NCBI RefSeq assembly: GCF_043290135.1
Contig: NC_134707.1
Location: forward strand, 73,598,508 to 73,662,507
Length of the DNA stretch: 64,000 bases
From: Rhipicephalus microplus
Taxonomy: Eukaryota; Arthropoda; Arachnida; Ixodida; Ixodidae
Reading direction: 5' to 3'
Notes under the pieces: generated by a model
Seen by the model: the letters and a program-made list of their open reading frames with translations, nothing else
Told to the model about the DNA's origin: nothing
Database searches by the model: none
Part shown: piece by piece, positions 44,239 to 56,041 of the stretch
How positions within the stretch are numbered: position 1 is the stretch's first letter
How the letters are laid out: the number at the start of each line of letters is the position of its first letter
Translations under genes and position numbers: made by a program

Positions 44239-44985
44239 GACTTCAAGCAAAGCTCTCTATTTGTCTGCAAATGTTCCCGTATGAAAACACACGTTTTAAG
44301 TAAACACGCTTTAGCTACACTAAGCGTCGTCTGTTACATGAAAACTGGAGTATCTTCTTTGATGATTTTATAACAACCTATTTCCACATGAACCCAATTA
44401 AATGCAAGTTTCTTATTTTTAAGTGGTTATTTCTGATTTCAAGAACGAGTGAATATCATCTATTGGTCCCTGTTCTCCCTGGGCTGAGCAGACGACTGCG
44501 GTAGCCTCAGCGCATACGTATCCAAATGCCGTCTGCTCAGCAGACGACACGAATCTATGCATATGCGATGGTGTAGACGGTTAACCGGAATGAAGCAGTA
44601 GCAATGCAATAAAGACTAACATGGACTCTATGAGCAAATACGATTAAGTACTCATAAGTTCAATTACTATTGACTGTTTTTTTTATTTTGAAGCTATGAC
44701 ACCAAAATGTTAAGGGGAGCGCCGGTGTTGTTTGCCTCTTTTCCTTGTGTCCGTGTACGTGTTTGCGCAAAGAAGTCATGAATGAGTACCAACTCGCCCA
44801 ACTTTCAGTACTGTTGTTAAGGGGAAGTCGCACTGCGCACTTCATTTCATAAGCGCTACCATGTATAGCCGAGGGAAAAGGTTTTGCTGTGACGCCATGT
44901 TTACGTTATTCTGACATTTATAATATATATAGTGGCTAACTGTGTGTTTCTAGCGCATCGATTTAACTGACTGGCACCCGAGTTG
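44239..44985. other. Spacer with a short palindrome
   Basis: Non-coding. The palindrome GTCTGCTCAGCAGAC occurs at about 44531-44545, and GAGCAGACGAC recurs at about 44485. No gene is seen. Confidence 0.5.
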
Positions 44986-44989
44986 AAGT

Positions 44990-45180
44990 CATTGGCAATC
45001 GGATTAAATACGGTGGCACTTGGATTAAACTCAAAGGCACGCGGCCTGAGTAAGTTGGCGCTTGGAATTAATATGTTGGCGCTTGGATTAAATGTTTGGC
45101 AAATGGATTAAATAGCTCGGCGCTCAGAATATTTGAATGTCATGCAGAATATTTAGGATGGCACTTGGATTAAAGTGAGC
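44990..45180 (+). repeat. Minisatellite of GTTGGCGCTTGGATTAAATA units
   Basis: About eight imperfect units of 20-25 bp sharing GGCnCTTGGATTAAA. Confidence 0.82.
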
Positions 45181-45299
45181 GAGTAAACCTGTACTTTCGC
45201 GATATGTCAAGTGAACGAAACCACCACAGGAGCAGCAAGACCATGACATGTAAATCATGACATTCATAACATACATGTCATGATTTTCATATTGTGACT

Positions 45300-45549
45300 G
45301 AAGTCGATTGATGATTGATATGTAGGTCTAACGTCCAAAAACTACCATAAGATTATGAGAGACGCCGTAGTGGAAGGCTCCGGAAGTTTAGACCACCTGG
45401 GGTTCTTTAACGTGCGCCCAAATCTGAGCACACGGGCCTACAACATTTCCGCCTCCAACTGAAATGCAGCCGCCACAGCCGGGATTCAATCCCGCGACCT
45501 GCGGGTCAGCAGCCGAGTACATTAGCCACTACACCACCACGGGGGGCTG
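45300..45549 (-). repeat. Ruka-like SINE, full length
   Basis: A complete but moderately diverged copy with the tRNA-like head at the 45549 end. It is flanked by TTGTGACT at 45292-45299 and 45550-45557. Confidence 0.9.
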
Positions 45550-45589
45550 TTGTGACTAACGTCACTTATAGTGGTCATACTGTCATGCT

Positions 45590-45662
45590 ATTCCACACCA
45601 ATTTTTGTATAGTCCCATTACCATAATGGCCAGGAGAGCTTAAAGGCGTACGTGGCATTATA

Positions 45663-45705
<43 letters not shown>

Positions 45706-46593
45706 CTCAAAGTTGCCAAAGTTCGCTGATAAACGCTTAGCATTTAAAAAACTGCCAGATCCCACGTACACAGGGAATCGACGATATGCGAAGCACGAGT
45801 GAGGAAGGTTGATATGCCCTATGCCCCTCTAAAATAGGCACAATGTTACGAGGTGGAGGTAAATGATGCCGTACATGACTTACGTATGATGATTACCATG
45901 TTTCGAGATTTCGTTTACCTTCGTCATCTATTCACGTCACGTGATACCAAGTTTAGTATATGTGAATCTAACGAAACGGCCACGAGTACATCATGCGCGT
46001 AGCATGTGATCATGTCGATACATGACACGCATCTCATGCTTATCTTGTTTGAACCAGTGTCATACCTTCGTCATTCATTCACGCCCCGTAATAACAAAGT
46101 CGGTATAAGTGAAGCTAGCAAAACGGCCGCCAGCGAATCAAGAACGTAGCAGGTGGTCATGTTGTTAGATGACACGCATCTCATTGCTATCATCTTTGCA
46201 CCAGTCACATACCTTCACCATGTGTTCAAATACCGAAATAATAAATTTTCTATAAGTGACAATAGCGTAACGGCGGCGAGGGCATCATGAGCGGGGCATG
46301 TAGTCATGTTGTTACATTACACGCATGTCATGATTTTCATGCTAGGGTTAGTTGCTTGTGTTTGACATGCAATCAGGTTTTACCATACCAGTTTCACAAC
46401 ATGGCATGTGAATGAAACCTCCGCAAGAGCTGCAGCACCATGAAATATAAACCGTGACATTTATGATATACATGTAAATATTTTAGTGTTATGACTAGTC
46501 AAATATGTTGTTCATGCAGTCATGTTATGCCATACCAAGTTTGGTATTGATACCATTATCGAAACGGCCAGGAGGGCTAAAAGTCATAGGCGG
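45590..46593. repeat. Degenerate tandem array of about 145-bp units
   Basis: Units repeat landmarks such as TATAAGTGAA, AACGGCC, TCATGTTGTTACATGACACGCATCTCATG and CATACCTTC at about 45950, 46090, 46240 and 46395. Two partial copies each run into a microsatellite (45666 and 46594) and then share the flank GCTCAAAGT..GCTAAAGTT..GCTAAGAAATGCTT..GCATTTAAAA. No coding. Confidence 0.75.
45666..45703. repeat. (AT)n microsatellite
   Basis: About 38 bp of AT repeats. The unique flanks are shared with the GATA repeat at 46594. Confidence 0.92.
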
Positions 46594-46594
46594 C

Positions 46595-46684
<90 letters not shown>
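46594..46684. repeat. (TAGA)n microsatellite
   Basis: About 90 bp of perfect TAGA repeats, replacing the AT tract of the sister repeat at 45666. Confidence 0.95.
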
Positions 46685-47149
46685 CGCTCAAAGTCGCTAA
46701 AGTTTGCTAAGAAATGCTTCGCATTTAAAACGCGTTCTCGCACACAACCTATCGAAGGTGATTCTTGAGGATTTTCGTGAGACGCCAGGCAATTTCTTGA
46801 ATCAACAGGATGCCGGAATGCACCGCTTGAATTTAACTTGTCTGGCATGAAAACATCGCATTTAGTTGTGAAGTACACATGCCTTCCATCAGGTCTGCTG
46901 TTGCGCCACTGCTGCCACTATATTCTGTCGTTCTGGTTTCTTGGAGATCTCGCGACAACGTAAGGTTGTAAGCGTTGTGCTGCGTACGCAACGTCTTGCT
47001 TCGGGGGTACGCGCGCATATCTAGAAACGATACGTTACGTAGTGCACATTCGGAGTTCTCTTCAGTGGCAGTGCTGCGCACGTGGGCTTAGGTAGGCTGC
47101 TACGAGTTCCTTCTGTGCAAGAGTGGTTAATGTTCTAATATCCCTGTTA

Positions 47150-49070
47150 GGAGGCCGATAGCCTGATAACAAGAGTTTCCTGCGAAATTAAAATATCTGG
47201 TTTGATTCTGTCCCTAAGGTGTTGTTGCAGAACTGCTCTCTTCCCTCATAGCTCATGCGATTCCACTGCCAAAACATCAAGTCTTTTTACCGGAGCTTCC
47301 CTATTTTGAATTAGCTATCGAAGAGAGAAGATGATGAAAGGAGGCTGGTTTCATCGATTTGGTGTATATAGGCGCTGATGCAGTGCCCTGAGGTACGTGT
47401 GAATCGCCTTCAGTGCTTATTGCAAAGGTGGTAGCTGGAAGTACCAAACGTGACCTAGAGTTGAGATTGGCTACGTTAGCTTCGAGTTTTATAGTTTGTT
47501 CGTGATCATGGATATTCGAAATGAGAGAATGCTGGTTGCCTTTGCCGGTTTCTCAACTGTTTTCTGTATTTCAGAAAATGTTTGTATAAGATTCGAGGTT
47601 CGCGCCGAGGTCTTACCATTACATGCCTGGGTTTTCTTATAAAAGGTGGTGGTGCACTGTCCTCGTTCATTTGGTTATGTGGCATTTCTTCCGTTTGCTC
47701 TTGACCCACGGAACGTATTAGACAAGAAGTCCTATTAGTGCAGTTTTTAAGACTCTGAAATTCCCGAGTAAGCTGTGATAATAATTCTCTAAGCTCAGCG
47801 TTTTCTTTTTTAAGCTGGGCTATATCACTGAAAATATGCGCAGTCTCCCTCGAAGGCTCAATGCGGGTCTCTTCATTCACGTCTGACCAGCTCACCACGC
47901 ATGCCAGGTTCCCTTGGTGGTCGTTGCCGCCCTTTAGTTTGAACCGGGATTTGGAGTGGGATAGAGTGTGCCTTCCCGGTCACGGATACTGGGAGATGTT
48001 GCTGCGTGGCGTTGTGCAGGAGCAGAGTGTTGATCGACACCCAGGCGTCACCCTCAACTGAAATTTGGACATGCCGCGTTCGGTTGGCTTGGTAGTAGGA
48101 GGGTAGTTTTCCTCGTGCGACTGTTGCAGTTGTCAGAATCACTGGCGTTGCTTTCAATTTAGGGTGTGTTCAACTTCGCCTTGCACAGTTTGTTGGCCGC
48201 GAGATGATCCTTGCCACACAGCTGACATCGTGGCTGACAGTGGTGGTCTTCGCTCGAATCAGACGTTCCACAACCCACACATAACTTGTCTTTCGGCCTC
48301 CAACATACGTCGATCCTTAGTCCAAGCCTGTTGCACTGTTTGTAGAAGCCCACGTGTTTCCTGTATAGCGAAGAGCGCGTCAGCACTCCTCTGTACATGA
48401 CGTGCGTCGGAATTTGCTGCCGTCAAAACGGACTATGACTGTCGTGGTGTTTGCAGACGTTTGGCTGCAATACCCGTAAAACTTCTGGCTGTACTAATTG
48501 CTGCTGTAATGTCCCGAGGGGTTTCATTTAAACGAACTCCTTTGGTTACACCTTTGGTAGTGAGTTCCGGGGCCATGTCGTATGCTCCTACTTTATACAA
48601 ATTGCCATTGGCTTTGATGCGCATAATACTTCGGTGTTTTTCTGCATGGTATTGGTTTGGGGTACTGATGACCAAAATGTTCTGGCAGAGTTTTGGGCAA
48701 ATTGTGTCAATCTCCCATCATAAGGTTACCGGAATATCCTTGAGAGATATCTGCGATATCATAAGGGATATCGGGATGAAGGATATACGCAGCTTTGTAT
48801 AGCCGCGTTACGCTGAGCGTGGATAGCTGCAGTCGTCTTCTTGGCCTTATGACTGTCTCGTAGACAACTGTCGGCAGTTTTGGCCTTTTGCTGGCTCTGG
48901 TTGTCCGGGATATGAGAATCGCACCGAGAGTTCGGAGTATTCGTGTTGGACTAGGGCTATCACGGCGTCACTGACTCCCTTCCTTAGCAGGTTTTCTGTT
49001 TCGTACTTTTGTTGATCTATTGCCTCTGTCGCCTTCACGTTGGGTGACGTGTTTATTCTACTACGATACC
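47150..49070 (-). pseudogene. Decayed family B relative (ORF1 plus start of ORF2)
   Basis: Minus-strand fragments match the family B ORF1 layout in order: a leader (49038-48847), VISTPNQYHAEKHRSIM and APELTTKGVTKGV (48675-48433), zinc knuckles with CVGCGTSDSSEDHHC and CQLCGKDHLAANKLC (48398-48159), and a coiled coil AQLKKENAELRELLSQLTREF (47898-47506). Near 47170-47290 the endonuclease start appears: LQQHLRDRIKPDILISQET. The rest of ORF2 is missing. It is a distinct, older subfamily with many breaks. Confidence 0.8.
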
Positions 49071-49469
49071 TTCATTATTAACGATCACAGCCTCTTTGAA
49101 GCGAACGCTGAGGCCTGGCTATTTTAAGGCCGCCCTGGTTGACGTTGGGCGACGGTGGTAAGAATAGTAGACGCCTCTTGACGAGAGCTGGGTTTCAGCT
49201 AGAAAATCTCAAAAAAGAGTCACCTAGCTTAGAATATGGTATCTTCGGACTCTCGTTGACGAGCAGAGTACGATGGCGTACAAATCTGAGTGGTGCCTGG
49301 CTGTAGTTGCTGCAAAATCATTGGATTATAGCGGAGCCAATGTGAAGGGTGTCCATTCGCTTCAGCGACTGCAATATCTCCTACCTCCCGGTTGCTGGCC
49401 TCATTTTTTCAAATATGGGTTCACGGGATGGCCCCTGCTGAGCCGGCTGCACGACTGTCGCTGATAAGC

Positions 49470-49880
49470 GGACCGGTAGGGTTAACAAGATGGCAAACAG
49501 GATGACTGTCGAGGGGCCAGTTTTGCAGTGGTCAGGCAGGCGGCGATGCCGCGTGGTCGAACACTATGCTTTGGGGGTGGTGCGTTGAGGGCGAAGACGT
49601 GTAGGCCTAGTGAGAGCTACTGAAAGAGGCTGTACACGTGACCAGCTTCTCCGCAGTTTTAGTAGAATGGGCGGTTATCAGGGGGGCCCAAATATTCATC
49701 TTTCTTGGGTTGTAGCGCTGGGCGCCTGGTATAAGGTGAAATTGTTGGTGGTTGTGACCGCGGTGTCCTGCGAAGAGAGGGCATCAGCACGATCAGGTTA
49801 CGTTGACGTAGGGCCGAAGCGTTGTATCGGGCAGCAGCAGCGTAGCTTATTGCAACATCTGAGTGACACCGGTATCATTA
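49470..49880 (-). pseudogene. Gypsy Gag zinc-knuckle fragment
   Basis: The minus strand reads TAVTTTNNFTLYQAPSATTQ, then NCGEAGHVYS, which is most of a CCHC knuckle similar to the one in the 28975 element. It is isolated, broken and in the opposite orientation to the Gypsy that begins at 49960. Confidence 0.55.
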
Positions 49881-49959
49881 CAAGGCTTGAGTAACCGACT
49901 GAGTGGGTGAATACTTCAGTGATAGTTCAAAAAACACATCACTCTGCGAATTTGTATGT

Positions 49960-50198
49960 ATTCCCGAAACATGAATGGAGGCTTCAAGCGTGCGCACTTT
50001 GAAATGCCCAAGCGTGACGACATTCAAAGCTAGCTAGCTGGCAGACGCGCGTGCTTTTTTAAGGATTAGATGCCAACCCTGGTTTTGATCAGATTTCGTT
50101 AGAAAAACAGAGCTATAGAATTTGTACATTGAGCACGCCATTCGGGCGTTTCAGATTTCCTCGTATGCCAATCGGTTTAGCGTCTGCCCTGCTGAACC
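49960..50198 (+). pseudogene. Second Gypsy: RT start, left of a nested insertion
   Basis: Reads FKRAHFEMPKRDDI, a gapped linker, then LSTPFGRFRFPRMPIGLASAL, the central RT palm approach. This Gypsy resembles K02A2.6/Mag-type elements. It is interrupted at 50198 by a family A fragment and resumes at 51532. Confidence 0.77.
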
Positions 50199-51523
50199 GA
50201 CACAGACAGCACCCACTATCAGTACTACCCACCACTCACCCAGAGAGCAGTTTCTCAAGAGTAATATCGTGGCATGAGAATATTATACCATCGAGGTTTT
50301 TCCCGCCAAATGTCTTTGCAGTGCCTCGATGGGTCCTGCCTAAACCATTTTTTTCTTTTACAATGTATACCTGGAATTACAAAGAAGTCGCTCGTTTCTT
50401 CTGTTGGCCCCAGACAACGGACCCTATATCATATTTATACAACGTACGGTGATTCTCTGCACGTGTACACCGACGGATCCACCACACTAAACACCTCCAC
50501 TGCAGCCTTTGTCATCCCAGACATGGATATCGCTCGACGATTAAAAGTGGGCCATAAAACCAGATCAACTGCCGCAGAGTTTGTCGCTATTCGGGAGGCA
50601 ACAAGATTAATTTCCGGAGAGCGCCATCGAGCCTGGGCGATTTTCTGTGGTGCCAATCTATCTTTGCAAAACAATAATTGCATCATGAAGCAAGGTCTGT
50701 ATCACATCATGACAACAGAAATTGCAGAACTTATTCAGGTTGCTTCGACAAATGGCCATCTTATCACTTTCCAGTGGATTCCCACGCGTTGCGGCGTGAA
50801 GAAAAACGAAGATCAAGAATCTGAAGCTAAAAATATTTAAGCAGCGCCCCTGAAGTACGCATTGCGTCTTCACGCACTGACACGAACGCCCCTGCTTCAC
50901 TGCGCCATGCGCAGCTACACAATTCAGCACTGGACCAAACCGGAACGGCGACACCAGTGACTTCACAAATGAAACCTGGAAAGGAGGTTCCGCATGCCCC
51001 CTATATGGAAACGGGAACTGACAAGTATGATCCACTGTATTCGTCTTGGTGGGGCGGACACCAGACGTTACGCACATATCATCGGTCACAGTGACACCAG
51101 TCCTAATTGTGAACACTGTGTTGTGCCAGAAACACTTGAGCCCATATTTTGTGTCTGCCCAGCATACGCCCGTGAACGACAAACACAGATTTTTTCTACT
51201 TAAGCATGTCGCAGTAGATCATTAACTGATGAGACCGTGTTGGGCCCTTGGCCAGACACCAACAGTGCAACTGCGATCACAAGAGCAGTTATAACCTTTT
51301 TGGAAGCAACTGGACTGTATGCGCGGCTGTAAAATTTGTCTCAGCTAGAAAGAATACTACGTACTCACCTCTCTATTTCCCCATCGTCACCCATTATTCT
51401 TTCATTTCCCCTTTCCTTTCTCCCGTGTAGAGTAGCAGGCTAGAGCAAGCTATCGCTCAGGCCGACCTCTCTGCCTTTCTGTAATTAAACATATCTCTCT
51501 CTCTCTCTCTCTCTCTCTCTGGA
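50199..51523 (+). mobile_element. 5'-truncated family A copy inserted in the second Gypsy
   Basis: Contains RNase H (SLHVYTDGSTTLNTSTAAF, TAAEFVAIREATRLI, but IFCGANLSL with Gly for the third Asp, and a ruined GNELAD block), then a C-terminal zinc region (CEHCVVPETLEPIFCVC). It ends in a 3' UTR sharing CTCTGCCTTTC and a (TC)n tail at 51494-51520. GCTGAACC (50191-50198) and GGTGAACC (51524-51531) look like a target duplication with one mismatch. Confidence 0.82.
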
Positions 51524-51531
51524 GGTGAACC

Positions 51532-53650
51532 AGAAAGCTATGTCGCAAATATTCGATGGTCTCTCAGGCGTGAGTGAATACGTCGATGATGTTCTCACAT
51601 AGGGCTTAAATGAAAGAGAGCATGAAGAGTTTTTGAGGGCTGCGCAGGACGCGACTCAAAAACATGAAATCCCATTGAACGCTGAAAAGTGCGAAATGGG
51701 ATTGAAAGAAATAAGTTTTCTAAGCGATACGATCAGTGAGAAAGGCATACAGTCATCGCCAAAACTCATCAGAAGCATCTTACAAATGCCAAAACCAAGC
51801 CTAAAGCAAGAGCTTTAGCCCGTCCTAGGCATGGTTACGTGTTTAAGAAAATGTGTGTTCCACCTCTGAGACAAACTACTCTTCTTCGTGAACTGTTTAC
51901 GCAAGATAGAGACTTCTCATGGAGATCCAAGCATTTCAAAGGGTTAGAAGCCTTTAAAGATGCTATAGCTGGCTCACCTGTGCTTGCTGTCTACAATTCT
52001 ACAAGAGAATGTGAAATATCTATTGACATTTCAGGATTGTGGCTTGGTGAAGCATTCTTCCGAAGGTATCGTTTAGATTGGCGCCATGGGCATATACCTC
52101 AAGGCGACTCACGGAATGCATAAATAATATACTCGCGACGTGAAAACGAGAGGCGTTAGGCACTGTATATGGCTGTGAAAAGTTTGAAGACTTTTTATAT
52201 GGCCCAAAGATGCTCATAAAAGCCAACCTTGAGGCATTGCTTTCGATATAAAAAATGTACTGTTGACATGGCACCCTCTTCCTCCCCCGACTACAGCAAC
52301 GTTTCCTTCGACTGATGAGATACGAATAACAGTTTGCCTACATTCTGGGTAGGCTTCCAGTCCAGCCAGACAAGCAATGTCGGCCTCCAAATCTCCACTG
52401 CCACGTCACAGAGGATGAAGATTGCGATGTGGAGATATATGCAGTATCGGTTTGGTCCTGTCTTGTCAGTGAAATAACCAGCGCGATACTAGTCGAAGAG
52501 ACAGCACAAAAAGCAATTCAGTCTGAGCAGAAGCAACCACTTACAGGAGCATACAAAGCTTCAACTCAGAATTGTCAGTCATCGGAAAGCTCTTATTTAG
52601 GGTAGCCAAAGTGGTCTTATGACGGTCATTATGAACAGAAATACTGATTCGGCTACAGGCAGGTTACTTATGCGTAAACAAATCGCTCGTGATGGTGAGG
52701 CTTTTGATGTTCTGGTCAGGAATGGCTTCAGGAGCATGATGAGCAGATGTGAAACTTGCAAGGTCAATGCGTATTCCAAACTTGAAGAGTCGCTGTTGAT
52801 GAAAGAAACTCCGCATTCTCCAAGGAATACTGTTGGAGCAGATCTATGTCAATATTTAGGCAAAGGGTGTCTGGTGCTCTACGACGAGTACTCCAATTGT
52901 CCGAAGGTTGATGAGCTACAGAGAACATCAGCACACAAATTCACGCGCAAAATGTCATCCCATTTTGCTAAGCAAGAAGTACCAATAGAAGTTTTCAGTG
53001 ACAATGGACCGCAGTTCACTTCTAGAGAGCTTACCCGCTTCGCAACGTCGTACAACGTCAAACATATCACGTCCAGTTTCCACTTTCCACATAAAATTAA
53101 CGGGCGAAAATAAGGCGTGCAAAGAGTAAAACATATTTTGAAAATCCACTATTCGGGAGGTGACCTTTACTAAAGCCTCCTGAATTGTTGCACAAGTTAT
53201 TTGGAGTGCGGCAGTTCTCCTGCTGACCTGCTAATGAATCGCCGTCTCAGGTCTGCTCTCTCCGACTTTGTTCCGCTTCGCAGCCGCAAGGGCGCAAATC
53301 GACCTCCACGCGGTGAACTAGAAATAACGCTTTTAAGTCTTCAGCCAGAGGACATCATTCGCCTGAGATATGAAAGGGGCAGTCGAGAAAAGCGACGTTG
53401 CTCGACCAGGTTTCGCCTCGTTCCCAAAGAGTACTCTCTGAACACGTTGAGAAGTACCGGTAAAATGGACAGCATTTTCGACCCATATCTGAAGCCTTCA
53501 TTTTTAAGAACCTATACAATGATGCGTTGAATACCATGTAATTCAAAAGTGCATCGAACACCTGACGAGGATTACAATGACAGTGCGTTGTCATCTGCTT
53601 GTGTGACTGGCCCAATAGATACAGACACCAATCTGGAAAGCAATCATGAC
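51532..53650 (+). pseudogene. Second Gypsy: RT, RNase H and integrase, right of the insertion
   Basis: After the insertion: MSQIFDGLSGVSEYVDDVLT (active site YVDD), AEKCEMGLKEISFL, then PLRQTTLLRELFTQDRDFSW and VLAVYNSTRECEISIDISG (RNase H first Asp). Integrase: FRSMMSRCETCKVNAYS, GADLCQYLGKGCLVLYDEYS, VFSDNGPQFTSRELTRFA (second Asp) and, further on, ADLLMNRRLRSALSDF. Stops and frame changes occur throughout. No LTR was recognised, so the limits are those of visible coding sequence only. Confidence 0.78.
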
Positions 53651-53882
53651 ACTAAGCATGCTGTAATATTGTAAGAATTAAGCACAACCTTCACACTCAT
53701 AAACACTTGAGTGTAGTTGTGAGGGTTCGCGAGAGTCAAAGTTGCGCTAAACTTGACAATATGGCGAATAACCAACTCGCCCAACAACAAATTTTATTGA
53801 GCATGCTCAAATATCTCTCACAACATGGCATTCACCGCAGTTCTGGTCCTACGGCATGAAGTTCAAGTAGATATTTCAGATG

Positions 53883-54120
53883 TTACGCCGCAGTCGTCTA
53901 GTGGCCAAGGTACTTGGCTGCTAAAATGCGGGTCGTGGGATCGAATCTCGGCTGCGGCGGCAGCATTTCTGATGGAGGTGGTAATGTTGTAGGCCCGTGT
54001 GCCCAGATTTTGGTGCTCGTTAAATAACCCCAGGTAGTCAAAATTTCTGGAGCGCTCCAGTACCGTGTCTCTCATAATCATAAGGTGCTTTCGGGACGTT
54101 AAACCCCACATATCAATCAA
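53883..54120 (+). repeat. Ruka-like SINE with 13-bp target duplication
   Basis: Full length, with an altered head. Flanks are GATATTTCAGATG (53870-53882) and GACATTTCAGATG (54121-54133), one mismatch apart. The tail is CATATCAATCAA. Confidence 0.9.
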
Positions 54121-54594
54121 GACATTTCAGATGGGGTGTTGACCAATGCATCTTCGCCAAGAAAGGATGGTGAAACAGACCTTAAATAGTTGTCTAGCAA
54201 TCTCACGCTGCATTGTCTTAAGAGTGTTTTAACTATAAACCAGTACTGGCTTAGAAGACACTACAAGTGCCGCAGCGTCGTGTGGGCTCTTGTGTCCGAG
54301 TGCGTTGTCTTAGAGCATGGATTGGTACAAGCGTCAATTACTCTCATAGTTTGAGGTTGCGGCTTCGTTGACATACAGATGCCCAGTGATTGCTGGATTC
54401 GCTATGTGACGGTGGCTGTAATTACGAAACTTGAAACTGGCATAATAGGAACATTCGGTGAAATCGTTCGCTTACTACAGCCCTTATGGTCTCACGCAGA
54501 GTGTCAGGACAGAGTGATTGGATGTCTTCACAATTTGGTGTCAAGCGTTGGTTCGAATGTGCGTGCATTTGCAGGGCCTTCACGATAGTACCCA

Positions 54595-54990
54595 GGCAGC
54601 ACGCCGCCGTTGAACCGATCTTGGACCAACATCGGCTAACATCGGCACCGACGTCGGGCCGACGTCGGAAGTGCAACTTCTTCCAATGTCGGGCCGACGT
54701 TCAAGCCAATGATGGGCCGACGTTTTGCCGATGTTTTAGCCAGTATGCAACCAACATTGGGCCGACGAAGGCCCATCGTATTGCCGACAAAGCTGCCAAT
54801 GTTCGGCCAACATTGGGCCATATTTCAGCCAATCACATGCCAATTTTACGCCGATGTTTGCTGCACAACGAATATTGGCTACGGATGTACGACTAACATT
54901 GGACCAATCCAGGGCCACATTGCAGTCAATCAAATGCCGTTATTACACCGATGTTTCCTGCACGATGAATATTGGCTACTGATTGGCTTG
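54595..54990. repeat. Repeat rich in CCAAYATYGGGCCGACGT-type units
   Basis: About 400 bp made of variants of CCAACATTGGGCCGACGTT in both orientations, followed by two related 100-bp blocks containing CCGATGTTTnCTGCACnACGAATATTGGCTAC (54852-54890 and 54950-54980). It has no coding sense. It is probably a non-autonomous DNA element with internal subrepeats; the superfamily is unknown. Confidence 0.7.
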
Positions 54991-55009
54991 CCATTATGTA
55001 ACCATTATT

Positions 55010-55449
55010 AGTAGGGAATTTTTCTTACCGGAAGATTTAAACAATATGCCTCGATGACCCGCTCTTGTAGCTTTGCAGCCCTGTATACTTGGGGCAACAG
55101 AAAATTGAATGCTGAGAACTGAAAGCAGTTACTCGATCTAATTCATCTTTTATACCTCATTCTCTTTGCTAACACTAGAAGTGTAGTTTATTTTTTTACC
55201 AATTTATCTCTTGCAATAGCGAGTGCTTTATTTGGTACTGGTATTTGGTACAGCAGATCGAAAAAAGTCGTTAGGAAGTAAATGCTGAAAGCGTATGTCC
55301 CCCACTTGCAATCCCCACATATGTCCCCCACATGATAATCGAGAATATTCATACAGTTTAGAGCATTTTTTTGTAACTAAAACATGGTGATGGTGCTTCC
55401 GAATCAGCATAAGCTAGCCGAACAGTGCACCACCGACAGTCTGCAGACC
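55010..55449. other. Spacer downstream of the DUF4806-like gene
   Basis: AT-rich, no gene seen. Confidence 0.4.
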
Positions 55450-55450
55450 A

Positions 55451-55476
55451 TTTATTCTTTGTTTTTTTTATTTATT
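55451..55476 (-). terminator. Polyadenylation signals of the DUF4806-like gene
   Basis: On the minus strand AATAAA occurs at 55476-55471, 55472-55467 and 55456-55451, 64-90 nt after the stop codon at 55540. One of these is the likely 3' processing signal. Confidence 0.65.
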
Positions 55477-55539
55477 TGGTACAATAAAAAATGTATACAT
55501 TGATAAATATATATATACACAACTAAAAAAAGGCCCGCT

Positions 55540-55802
55540 CTACTGCAGGTCAGGTTGCGTTGGGGGCACAGGGGCAGTGGTGCTGTCAAGGCCCTGGCTG
55601 CTGTGGCTGGGCAGGAAGCCAGCTGCCGCGAGCAGCCGATAATCTGCACTCCGAGAGTGGGGATCATCGGGCTGCTCCACAACAAATGCTTCTCTGAAGC
55701 GCCGCTTCCTGCCCCCACAGCGATCACCAGACCCTGGCAGCCACCTCTTAATAAAGTTGAGGGCCTCCGCCTGGTCGCACCCTGCTTTTTGGCAGATGAC
55801 AT
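55540..55802 (-). CDS. DUF4806-like gene, last exon
   Basis: A strong 3' splice site (TTCTGTTCTTGTATGCAG) ends at 55803. With one nucleotide carried from the previous exon, the frame reads DVICQKAGCDQAEALNFIKRW then LPGSGDRCGGRKRR, the C-terminal part of the DUF4806 domain (the helix before a conserved Trp). A low-complexity tail of about 45 residues ends in QPDLQ and a TAG at 55540. The intron to the exon at 55900 is 97 bp. This exon has no in-frame stop before its end. Confidence 0.82.
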
Positions 55803-55899
55803 CTGCATACAAGAACAGAAATACCATAGTACACATGAAGCACTGCAGTACAGAGAATACACAAGGGTACACACACACAAAACAATGAACAAGTCTAAC

Positions 55900-56041
55900 C
55901 TGTCACTAATCTACAGAGCCTCAGGTTCACAAAGGCCCTTTTCCCTTTTCTGCCATGAAGGCTGTACAGCACTTGCACGTCATGTGCCAATACAGTCTTC
56001 ATGGCATTCACACCCATTTCTCGGAGGCCACGTCCCCCAAT
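55900..56041 (-). CDS. DUF4806-like gene, penultimate exon
   Basis: Bounded by acceptor TTCACCTCCTGCAG (ending 56042) and donor ACAG|GTTAGA (55899-55898). The 142 nt encode IGGRGLREMGVNAMKTVLAH, then DVQVLYSLHGRKGKRAFVNL and RLCRLVTG. The order IGG, hydrophobic helix, then GRKGKRAF and a Leu-rich helix is the DUF4806 core. It enters in phase 0 and leaves in phase 1, matching its neighbours. DUF4806 proteins are expanded in ticks; their biochemical role is unknown. Confidence 0.85.

Noticed and set aside
44990..46593. Possible CRISPR array
   Set aside because: The repeats are degenerate, contiguous and without unique spacers of regular size. The context is eukaryotic satellite DNA.
46594..46878. 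Frame with a SIYLSIYLS repeat
   Set aside because: Translation of the TAGA microsatellite running into flanking DNA.
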